DNA from: Alisma plantago-aquatica
Taxonomy: Eukaryota > Streptophyta > Magnoliopsida > Alismatales > Alismataceae
DNA length: 64,000 bases
Direction: 5' to 3'
Assembly: GCA_963693085.1 (NCBI GenBank)
Contig: OY856409.1
Span: forward strand, 663,429,591 to 663,493,590
This document shows positions 54,251 to 64,000 of the stretch, piece after piece. The notes under the pieces were generated by a model that saw nothing but the letters and a program-made list of their open reading frames with translations, was not told the DNA's origin and did no database searches. Numbering within the stretch: position 1 is the first letter of the stretch; every line of letters starts with the position of its first letter. The translations under genes and the position numbers were made by a program.

Positions 54251-56230
54251 ATGGAGAAGTGCCGCCACCCTGCGACTGCAAATAGTGCCCAGATCTGGAA
54301 GATGAAGCCGCCTACAAAGGAACTTACTACCTCATTGGACTCTCCTATTGAATGGGGTGACTTCTTCAAGATGGGTGATGAAAAGGAACCAGCATCTCTG
54401 GAGAAAACTCAAATCTGCGTTGAAGACGGCAAGCTTATATTTCCCCATTCAGACTTCTCTAAGTGCGCACAACGATGGAATCACTGTCTTCTCGGATATG
54501 TAATCGACTTTCATCCAGACTTAGATCTTCTCTACCATCATCTATCTCAGCTGTGGAATTTATATGAAGATTTCGAGATCATAAGAAGGAACCATGGGTT
54601 ATTCATACTTCGCTTTGCAAATGTCACTGATCTGAACTATGTTCTGCGTAGAGGTCCTTGGTTTGTCAAACGTATGCCCTTAGTCTTGATGAAGTGGCAC
54701 CCAGGTCTTCCGGTTAAGAAGCTTGGATTTAAATCGGTTCCTATATGGATTCGAGGTCATGGATTGCCTCTAGAACTATGGGATCTAAGAATGTGGGAGA
54801 GAATAGGCTCTTTTCTCGGAAACCCGATTCGCACTGATACAGCTACTTTAAACTGCTCTCAGATCGACTATGCTAGACTACAGATCCTCATGAGTTCGAA
54901 CTCTGTTTTCCCATCGTCAGTGGTTATCCAGAGTGATAAAGGAGTTTCCCATAAGATTTCATTCGTTTATGAATGGTTTCCTAGTATTTGTCATAAATGT
55001 GGTTTGTTTGGGCATGAACTGGAGCTCTGCTCAACCTATGCTGAGAAGTCGACATCTCTTTCTGAAGTTCTGACGGATTATCCATCTGGGTCGGGGCCTA
55101 TGAGATTTGTTCCTTCTACCCCATTTCAGGTGTTCGATGATAGGCTTCAAGGAACAAATGATAATGTTCTTGCTGGTGAAGGTCCATCTAGTTTAATTTT
55201 GAATCCCTTAGCTTCTCCACCTAAAGTTAATTCAAAACATGCTACTAGCCTGACAGAGAGAATGATTGAGTCAGTTTTCTCTCCTATGAACAATAGATTC
55301 TCCGAGCTTGAAGTTATTCCTGAAAACCTATATGTTGAAGCCTAGGAAGCACGGACACTTCCCGGGAGGTGCCGTGGCCGTGTCTGCCGCGTGTCGGACG
55401 CGGACACGCCGTGGACACGACTGGACACGCGGTGGACACGACCCTGGAGTGTCCAACTTTTTTTTGAAGAGTTTTTGGCTTGGACACGGCTAGGACACGG
55501 CTTGGACACGGCTGACCCAGCCCAGCCACATCCAGGTCCAGTTATGTTAGGAAAAATGACTAAACCCGTCCATGTTCCCTAACCCACCGATATTTGCTCC
55601 CCTTCTCCTCAATTTCACTCCAAATTTTCGTTGTTTTCTTATTGTAATCCTGCCCCTCTATCAATCTATGCCCAATTTTTCTAATAAGTCTTTTTCTTCT
55701 GTTTTGTTATAATGTTATCAATAATTGCTGTTGTTGGTTCAGTTATGTTATACAAATCTGTAGTATTTACTGTATTTAATCATACATCATTCTGAGTTGG
55801 ATTTCTTCATTGTTGAATTGGTCTAATTATTGTTTATTTACTGTTCAAAAGTCATTGCGTTATGATTTAAATTGACAATTTGCTTTAATTAATTGGAAGC
55901 ATGGACATGAATGCGTTTACATAAATTTATAAATATCACTAGGCCATGTTTGTTGTATCTAATGGGTTTTTCCTATTTGGATGAATGTGTTTGATGGATG
56001 ATTGTATGTCTTTTAAGTAAATGAAATGCAAACTCCACAATTAAATTTCTATAATAGAATGTGTTTATACATCAATAATGTATACATATATATGTGGAAA
56101 AAATAATTTGCCGTGTCCGGCCCCATGTCAGTGTCCTACATTTTTAAAAATTGTCGTGTCCCGTGTCCGTGTCCGTGTTTGTGCTTTCTAGGCTGAAGCC
56201 GACAGCTCAACGGCTCAAGTTTCCAAATGA
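54251..56230 (+). pseudogene. LINE ORF1 (gag-like), interrupted by a TIR element
   Basis: The first ATG inside the element is at 54251 (MEKCRHPATAN). A DUF4283-like plant LINE domain lies at about residues 70-220, with FSKCAQRWNHCLLGYV, RRGPWFVKRMPLVLMKW and VPIWIRGHGLPLELW. A CCHC knuckle CHKCGLFGHELELC follows (about 54992-55033). The frame meets a stop at the edge of the insertion 55343-56191. Skipping that insertion and one duplicated copy restores the frame exactly for ten more codons to TGA at 56228-56230, a protein of about 373 residues. Confidence 0.88.
55343..56191. mobile_element. TIR element with GGACACG-rich ends in LINE ORF1
   Basis: The duplication GTTGAAGCC/GCTGAAGCC (55334-55342 and 56192-56200) matches at 8 of 9. 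The left end is TAGGAAGCACGGACAC; the reverse complement of the right end is CTAGAAAGCACAAACACGG. Subterminal repeats of GGACACG lie on the left and CGTGTCC on the right. 849 bp, non-coding. It resembles 37496-38673 in termini (AGGAAGCACGG) and target (TGAAG). Confidence 0.8.
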
Positions 56231-59200
56231 ACCACAACTTCAAAGTCTCCTCCTGGAATGTGAGAGGCCTCAGTAATAAGGTGAGAGGTGTCCAGGAGGA
56301 GTTACATAGACTCTCAAGTCACTTTGTTATTTTAAATGAAACTAGAATCAGAAGTAAGAAGACTCCGAACTTTATGGCTCGTCATTTCCTTGGGTATAAC
56401 TATGTATCTAATCTTCCCATGCTCTTGGTCGTATTTTTGTCATTTGGAAACCTGAACTTTGTGATGTCATTAAGGTATTCGAGACTGATCAACTTATTCA
56501 CCTTAGAGTCTCTAATGGTGAGTTTAGTTGTTATATTTCTGCTATATATGGTCATAATGCAGATTATGACAGAACTAGATTGTGGGATACTATTGATTCA
56601 ATCTCTTCTAATATGGATCTACCTTGGTTGATCATTGGTGACTTCAACGCAGTTAGAAAGGATTGTGAAAAAATTGGTAGACGGCCTCCATCACTTAAAT
56701 CTATGGATGAATTTAATGAGTGTTTGCTTAATTGTGGATTGTTCGAAATTGATATGAAAGGACCTGCTTTTACCTGGGACAACCATCAAGATGATGTCGA
56801 TTTTGGGACATCTAGAATTGACAGAATTATTTGTAATTCCCTTTTTCTTAATAGTGTTCCGGATGTTTGTGGGGAGGTTATTTCTAATACAGTTAGTGAC
56901 CATCGCATTCTCCACCTTAGTATTGGAGAGGAAAGGTCTGTAAAGGCTCCATTCAGATTCATCAATTCGTGGACTTGTCGGGATGACTTTCTTGATGTGG
57001 TGAAAGATAGTTGGAGCTTAGAAGTTGAAGGTTAATCTATGTATACTGTTTACAGAAAGCTTGCTCTGCTTAGATCTAATCTGAGGAAATGGAACTCGTT
57101 TGTTGTTGGTAACTTAGTGGACAATGCAAAAAATTTAAAAGACAAAGCTCGCAGAGCTCAGGTAGCTGATGATTTGGATCCGACTAATAGTATCCTGCAA
57201 TCTGCTGCTAAAGAAGCCAGGAAGGAATCTTCTGTAGCTTCACTTCTTGAGGAAAAATATTGGAGACAGAAATCTTGTATCCAATGGTTAAAAGGTGACT
57301 CAAATACACACTTCTTCTACTCATCTGTGAAAACAAGGAAGCAAAGAAATATTATCATATCTCAGTATATCGACGATGGATCCATCAATCATAACCCGGA
57401 TAACTTGAAAAAATACATTGAAGACTTTTACTACAACCTGTTTAACTCCCCTATTCCTTCTAGTGGAAGAGTTAATGGGTCTTGGCATGGAGCTAAGCTC
57501 TCTGGTTCTCAAAAATCTTCGTTAATCTCTCCTATTCAGCAAACTGAAATTGATGATGTTATTAACAAACTCAATACTGATAAGGCCCCTAGCCCTGATG
57601 GATTTAATGCTATGTTTATTAAGAGCTCGTGGAATGTTATTGGTCCTGATATCAGTCGAGTTGTCCATGATTTTTTTCGCAATGGGAAACTTTTAAAGGA
57701 AGCCAACAGAACTTTTATTACGCTTATTCCCAAACCAGGTGTTGATACTTGTGATTTGAAAAACTGGCGGCCGATTGCTCTTTGTAACATTGTGTATAAA
57801 GTAATATCAAAAATCCTTGCTAACAGATTACAAGTTGTTCTCCCATGCATCATTGATCTTGAACAGTGTGCCTTTATTAAAGGGAGAAGCATTAAGGATG
57901 CAGTGCTCTTAACCAATGAAATTATCCATGATTTTAATAGGATTACTGCAGGAAGCAAAATGTGTGTGAAAGTGGACATTTCCAAAGCTTATGATTCTGT
58001 AAACTGGAATTATCTTTTCTCTGTTATGTTTAATATGGGTTTCCTTGCTATTTGGATCAATTGGATTGCAGAGATCTTCCATACTACTTCTTATCAAGTC
58101 CTGATAAATGGGGAGCTATCAAACAGTTTTCAACCTTCTAATGGGATTCGTCAGGGCGATCCTATTGCTCCATACCTGTTTGTCATCGTGATGCAGGGAT
58201 TGTCTGAGCTTATTAAGAAAAAGGTCAATGATTAAAGTCTCAAACCTATTAAAGCGTCATCCAATCTTTCTATTTCTCATCTCATTTTCGCTGATGACCT
58301 TATGACTTTCTCTGATGCTGATGCTTCTAATGCTGATACTATTCTTAAGATTTTTGAGGAATTTGGCAACTGTTCTGGTGTAAGGTTCAACCCTACCAAA
58401 AGTGACATCATTTTCAGTAAATGCGCCAATAAAGATGAGGTTCAAAAGATTCTCAAATTCCCAAAATGTATTTTACCTGACAAGTACCTTGGCATACCTC
58501 TTTTTGTTGGGAAGTTATCTAAAAATCACTGTTCTGTTATTTTTGATCGCATGAAAAGAAGACTTGAGGATTGGAAGGCTGGGCTTCTTTCTCTGGCTGC
58601 GAGGAAAAAGTTGATTTGCTCCACTCTTGCATCCCTTCACTTATATTGGACTCAGTGCTTTCCTCTTCCTAAAGCTGTTTGTGATTCGATTGAAAAGATT
58701 TGTAGAGATTTTTTATGGGGTCAAACTGATAGCAAAAGTAATATCCATCTAGTAAAGTGGGATTATGTTACGAGACCTAAGAAAGTGAAAGGTTTGGGTA
58801 TAAAAAAGGTCAGAGATGTGGTTGATAGTTGGTTATATTATAGCACCTGGTGTGTGGCTACTAAGAAAGACTCAATGTGGGTCAAATGGGTGCATGAAGT
58901 CTACCTTAAGAAGTCTACTTTCTGGTATGCTGTTCCATCGCCAAAGATGTATTGGTTCTTCTGTAAGATTCTCAAACAAAGATCTATAATTCTGAGTTAT
59001 ACCAAATTCAATGTTGGTAATGGTAAGAATATCAGATTTTGGCTTGATCCTTGGTTTAATAGCTCTCCTTTGATCTCTATTCTAGGAAAAGACACAATTC
59101 TTAAATCGGGAACAAAGTTGGACTGCTCTGCATATTGTTTTATAAACGATAAGGCCTGGTCTTACAATCCAAAAAGACTCAATATCAAATTAAATGATTT

Positions 59201-59732
59201 TCTTCAAGCTCTGGATTCCCCTCTGGGTGGTGAGGACTCTCTGTTGTTTGCGGGTAATAAAAATCTTAATGCAAAATTTATTTGGAATACTATAAGACAG
59301 GTCGATCCTGAAGACAACTCTGCTGTTTGGATATGGAAGGATAATCTTTCAGGGAGATTTAGGATTCATATGTGGAAATCCCTCCTTAACAAGCTCCCTA
59401 CTAGTGATCTTGCGAGAAGAAGAGGTTTCCAAACTGCATCTATCTGTTTCTTATGCAGGAATGGTTATGAAGATGCTCTCCATGTCACGTTTGGTTGCCC
59501 TTTTGTTCAGAAACATTATTCTAAAGCGGCCAATGTTATTGGCAGATTGGTCAATTTCAGAAAGTGGGAAGATTTTCATATTGTTTCCGATAAACTTGAG
59601 AAATTTTTGGTGATGGCAATCTGTTATAATGTTTGGAATGAAAGAAACCGTAGGGTTCATGAAAATATTGATAGAAATGAGGATCTTATATGGAAGATTA
59701 TTATTCAAGACTTTCAGGGTTATAGTTTGTAA
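56227..59732 (+). pseudogene. LINE ORF2: endonuclease, reverse transcriptase, zf-RVT
   Basis: Starts at ATG 56227, overlapping the ORF1 stop. The endonuclease begins SSWNVRGLSNKVRG, with E in LNETRI. One frameshift near 56414 moves it to the frame that holds IIGDFNAVRKDCEK, RIDRIICN and VSDHRI. A stop at 57033-57035 precedes the linker. Reverse transcriptase has LIPKPG, NWRPIALCN, VDISKAYDSVNW and GIRQGDPIAPYLF, a stop at 58233-58235, then the catalytic FADD at about 58285-58296. The C-terminus includes WKSLLNKLPTSDLARRRGF and CFLCRNGYEDALH, a zf-RVT-like Cys/His cluster. It ends at 59732. Confidence 0.92.
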
Positions 59733-60224
59733 ATGCTGTGGAGAAAGGAAGTTCTCTGTTCTGAAAGTCGATCTTCAGTTGGTTTTTCTCCTTTGATATC
59801 CAGTTTTCTTAAAGCTGTTGATTATCTCATGCTCATTTCTGGACAGTAATGCTTTGGATGCTTTAAGAGGCTATTTTTTTCCTTATGCATTCGGTTGAAT
59901 CGGGTGACAGCAATTCTTTTTTTGGCTTTCCCTCAGCGTTCTTCAGTGAAAGACGAAGTTGATATTTCTTCTGTCTCTATGGGTCTGCTGGCACATTTCA
60001 GAAAGTGACAAGTTCTTTTTTGGTGAATATTCTGTGGTTTTCAGTTCAATCGACATTCTCTCTATACTTGTGGATATACAAATCATTCCTATATACAGCA
60101 TTTGTTTTTTACTTTCAGTCATTCTCTTCCTGAGAATGACAAGCATTGTATCTACCATTTACCCAAAAAAATACAAAAAAAGAACCAGGAGTTTTTGCTG
60201 ACCAAAAAAACAACATTGAGTTAC

Positions 60225-61500
60225 TAGAATAGTCTTAGGGATTTGAACAGTAACTTGCTAATGAGAAGTAATAATAAGTTACCGTCAATAACAAACTAGC
60301 AATAGTGTTACGAGAATGTCAACTCAGCTTATTGAAGTGTGTTTTATAGATTCATAATTACCATAATGTCAAATCGGCTTATAGAAGAGTGTTTTATAGA
60401 TTCATAATTACCATACTAATTAATTTTGTGGCATCCCAAAACTCTCCTGAGCCAAGAAAGAAACAATAAAAAAAGATGTTAGAAACTAATACTAACAATA
60501 GGCACATACTGACAAATTAAATCAGATTTATGTATGCATCACTGTATATATAGGCGGAGTCATAACCACAATGGGCATGTTTGGATTCTGAGATTTCGCT
60601 GAATAATAGTAAATGTTGCATTTACGCCATCCAGAATTGAGTATGTGTTGGCTTTTTTTTCTTAAAAAATCAGTACAACAAAAATACATGCTTGGGCTAG
60701 ACGGAGAACTACAGGAGGTGGGAGCATCTGGAATATGATTCAGCACAACAGATGCACGACAAACACGAGAGAATAAAGACGGGCGGCGGCCAGGCGCACA
60801 TTTGAACAGGACGTCAAAATACTGTTTTTATTATATGATCATAAATGCAGGATTCTGCAAGTTTTACGACAACAAATCAAACGTGGGTTTTCTTTCGTGG
60901 GAAATCAATATGCGAACGTGCATGATGTATCCATCACGTTCCACAAAGCAAAACCCTTTATCAACAACAAATCAAATGTGGGTTTTCGGTTGTGATATAC
61001 ACAAATGCAAATGTTATCCATCACGTATCTACAAAGTATCCACCCAAAAAAACATATAGCGATAGGACTTGAAAGCCGAAAGGTACCCAATATGTGCCCA
61101 GGCGTTGTATCCAAGCAGCAGTATGTGTTCAATATAGGTATGGGGCCTATTTTGAGAATATTATCTTCCTATTCAATATGGTTGTGATGACTCCTACAAA
61201 ACATATGCACCAACTATTGTAGGAAATGTATGGAAGCACGAATATCCCCATGCAAAACTGATGTAGTATGAATGCTGCAGTATGAATGCAGCACTTGTAT
61301 GCTTATTTTCCTTTCCCCTTACAGTTAAGGACCTAAGTGCAGTTTTCCAGTTATTGTACTCCTTTGCAAAGTCTTATATTTATATTGCAGAGTTAATATT
61401 TTTATTTGGCAATTTTTGCAAGAACCACAAGCATATGGTTTGCACTCTTTTATTCTAAATAACAGCCTTAAGGGCTTCTCTGAGGCAGGTCCTTTTTTTC
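60225..61500. other. Sequence without a gene, with two small tandem duplications
   Basis: 60316-60414 holds two copies of about 50 bp (GTGTTTTATAGATTCATAATTACCATA in each). 60870-61035 holds two diverged copies of about 95 bp (ACAACAAATCAAA.GTGGGTTTTC..TATCCATCACGT). No coding family seen. Confidence 0.7.
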
Positions 61501-61502
61501 CC

Positions 61503-64000
61503 ATTGATTGGTTCGGGCCATGAAGGACCAGACGGACTCAATTATTTGGATGGACCACCAGCAGCGTCTGCTCTTCTGTCTACATCAGTCACAGGACTCC
61601 AATGGCACTACCGGCTTGGTCATCCTTCTGCAACAAAGCTGAAACATTTATTTCCAGCATTATCTGAAAAAACATTTTCTTGTGCATCTTGTCTGTTGGG
61701 TAAACAAACGCGGTCTGTATTTCCCGCTAAGAAAGAAATTGGTTCTAAAGCACTTTTTGATATTGTTCATGCGGATATCTGGGGCCCATGTTCTGTTCCT
61801 AGTCATTCTGGAGTTAAATATTTTTTGACTTTTATTGATGATTATTCCCGTGCTACTTGGTTGTTCAGAAATATCGCAGCACAGTTTTGGACAATATAAG
61901 TGTTTCTTCTCTGAAATACAAACCCAGTTCAACGGTCCCATTAAAATTTTCCGTACCGATAATGCCCTTGAATTTATGCAAAAATTTGTCACATCTTTTT
62001 GTTCTGTTCATGGCACCATCCATCAAACTACATGTCCCTACACTCCACAACAGAATGGTGTTGCTGAATGTAAAAATCGCCACTTGTTAGAGGTTGCTCG
62101 CACTTTACTTCTTCATTATAAAATACCTCAACGATTCTGGCCTGAAGTTGTTTCTACAGCATGCTATCTTATCAATCGCATGCCATCCTCTGTTTTACAC
62201 AATCGAATACCTTACACCATTCTCTTTCATGATACTCAATTGTTCTCTGTTCCTCCTCGTATTTTTGGGTGTACATGTTTTGTCAAAAATCTACGCCCGG
62301 GACTAACAAAACTTGATCCTCGCTCCACTAAATGTATCTTTTTGGGATATTCTAGAACCCGGAAAGGTTATCGCTGCTTTGATCCTGTTCTGAAGCAATG
62401 TTTGTCAGTGTGGATGTGATTTTTTTTAACATAAATGCCATATTTCTCTTATGATGAGGCATCACTCTCCAGTGATATGTTGGCACCAACGCCACTGCCA
62501 GATGTTAAGGTTTTGCCATCTTCTGAACTGCCTGAAGCCCGCCCTATGCAAGCATACAAACGAAGGACCAAGACAAGCACTCCTTCCATGGCCCCTCCAC
62601 AACCAATTCCTCCGTTTGCGGATGATCATACAACCACTGAGGTAACTTCGACTTACACCTGCCTATCAATCAGCGCAAAGGTGTTCGTTCCTGCACCAAA
62701 CATCCTATTAGTCATTTATGCTCGTCTGCTAACCTGAATAACAGTTTTGCATGCTTCACTTCTACAATTTATGTCGTCACTATTCCAAAGACTGATGCAG
62801 AAGCTCTTCTTATCCCTACATGGAAACAAGCGATGGACCATGAAATGCAGGCATTATGTGATCACAAGACGTGGGAACTTGTGGATCGTCCTCCTTCCTG
62901 CCCTACTGTTGGATGTCGATGGGTCTTCCCAATTAAGTATCAACCTGACAGTACAATTGAGCGCCTGAAAGCTCGTCTTATGGCAAAAGGGTATACACAA
63001 ACATATGGTGTGGACTATTTTGAAACCTTTTCTCTAGTAGCACGTTAAATTCTGTTCGCATTCAGAAGCCTGATGTTGTAAACAAAGAATGGCCCCTATT
63101 TTAGTTGGATGTTAAAAATGTGTTTCTTTATGGAGACCTACAGGAGGAAGTTTACATTGAGCAACTACCGAGGTTTGTTGCTCAAGGGGAGTCTGCCTCA
63201 CAGGTCTGTAAGCTGAAAAAAGCCATCTACGGTCTCAAATAGAGCCCTCGTACTTGGTTCGACAAACTTAGTCAGATCTTAGTAACTTTTGGCTTTTGTC
63301 GTTCCCACTCAGATCATTCGATTTTTATCCGCAAAACAATGGTTGGGCTAGTCATTCTTATTGTCTATGTTGACGATATTATCTTATCGAGAAGTGATAC
63401 CTTGGGCATTCAGGCAACTAAAACCTACTTAGAAAAACATTTTGTCACCAAAGATCTCGGGAAGTTGAGATATTTCTTAGGCATCGAGGTATCCAGATCA
63501 TCTGTAGGGTTGTGCCTCTCTCAACGAAAATATGTACTTGATCTCTTGCAGGAAACTGGTATGCTTGGCTATAAACCAGTCAACACCCCTCTTGACCCAA
63601 ATATGCATTGGGACGATGAAAACTCTCCTCCTTATGTTGATCACCATTAGTTCAGAAGGTTGGTTGGCAAACTTATTTATCTTACGGTCACAAGAGTTGA
63701 CCTCACTGCCGTTGTAGGATTCATCAACAGGTAACTTGATAAACCACGGTAGTGTCATTGGGATGTTGTATGTCACATCCTGCGCTATCTCAAAAGCTCT
63801 CCAGGAAAATGCTTGTTATATAAGAAGCACGACCACTGTAATCTCTCGGGTTTTTCAGATTCTGACTATGCAGGAAGTCGCTCTGATCATAAATCTACAT
63901 CGGGCTATTGTACACTTGTGGGCGGCAATCTAGTTACCTGGCGAAGCAAAAAGCAGATTGTCATAGCCAGGTCCAGTGCAGAGGCAGAATATCAAACCAT
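61503..64000 (+). pseudogene. 5'-truncated copia R, integrase to RNase H, running off the window
   Basis: Similarity to copia Q starts at 61503 ([16 protein letters not shown]); gag and protease are missing. Pre-integrase has WHYRLGHPSATKLKH and CASCLLGK. The integrase core, 61780-62300, has [18 protein letters not shown] and NGVAECKNRHLLE. Reverse transcriptase, about 62830-63650, has [39 protein letters not shown] and the catalytic YVDD (about 63367-63378). RNase H begins about 63845 and continues past the edge. A frameshift near 61865 and several stops make it inactive. Confidence 0.9.

Larger units (their letters stand above)
54194..60211 (+). mobile_element. Nearly intact L1-type LINE, about 6.0 kb
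   Basis: A 13-bp target duplication AACATTGAGTTAC flanks it exactly (54181-54193 and 60212-60224), so it is full length. Two ORFs overlap by ATGA at 56227-56230. ORF1 has a zinc knuckle; ORF2 has endonuclease, reverse transcriptase and a C-terminal zf-RVT-like part. The 3' end has A-rich runs (CCAAAAAAATACAAAAAAAG, CCAAAAAAA). Defects are one frameshift, two stops and one TIR insertion. It lies in the sense opposite to PRD1. Confidence 0.93.

Overview
The window is plant nuclear DNA, almost certainly from a flowering plant with large, transposon-filled introns. The evidence is a split eukaryotic gene with canonical GT-AG introns, copia (Ty1) and gypsy (Ty3) retroelement remains, an L1-type plant LINE, a tRNA-derived SINE, and hAT-, Tourist- and foldback-type MITEs. 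I see no bacterial operons, rRNA genes, CRISPR arrays or free-standing tRNA genes. I cannot name the species.

The one host gene I recognise is PRD1 (PUTATIVE RECOMBINATION INITIATION DEFECT 1), an ARM-like protein of the meiotic double-strand-break machinery, on the minus strand. Seven internal exons can be placed to the base: 51639-51748, 51354-51538, 11583-11876, 10541-11504, 9752-10448, 9353-9633 and 8592-9258. Their phases chain without a break, giving about 1,066 codons. The second and third exons are separated by a 39,477-bp intron (11877-51353). The first about 190 codons and the last about 50 lie outside the window or were not recognised, so the flanking DNA may also be intron.

Layout. 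1-8101 (3' side of PRD1): three short non-coding LTR elements (C, A inside C, then B), a fragment related to A, and a SINE. 8592-11876: five PRD1 exons. 11877-51353: the giant intron. From left to right it holds a hAT-type MITE, a TA-flanked MITE, a foldback MITE split by LTR element D, and a minus-strand copia M split by plus-strand copia P. P is itself interrupted by a Tourist MITE, by copia Q (which contains a 5-kb palindrome-rich insertion, G) and by LTR element E (which contains a TIR element). Then come copia remnant S, a gypsy RNase H fragment, two more hAT-type MITEs and two solo LTRs. 51354-51748: two PRD1 exons. 51749-64000: decayed exon-like copies, a fourth hAT-type MITE, a nearly intact 6.0-kb LINE (54194-60211) with a TIR element in its ORF1, and a 5'-truncated copia R running off the right edge.

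The retroelements are all damaged. The least expected signal is that several unrelated elements carry arrays of short, perfect dyads (small hairpins or palindromes) in non-coding sequence: eight GTCGAT-NNN-ATCGAC units in D set as four pairs 20-21 bp apart, twelve CGGTCT-NN-AGACCG units in G partly on a 26-bp period, and GACACG-N-CGTGTC-like units shared by the leaders of C and P. These arrays are not explained by coding or by ordinary LTR signals and are the best candidates for something undescribed.
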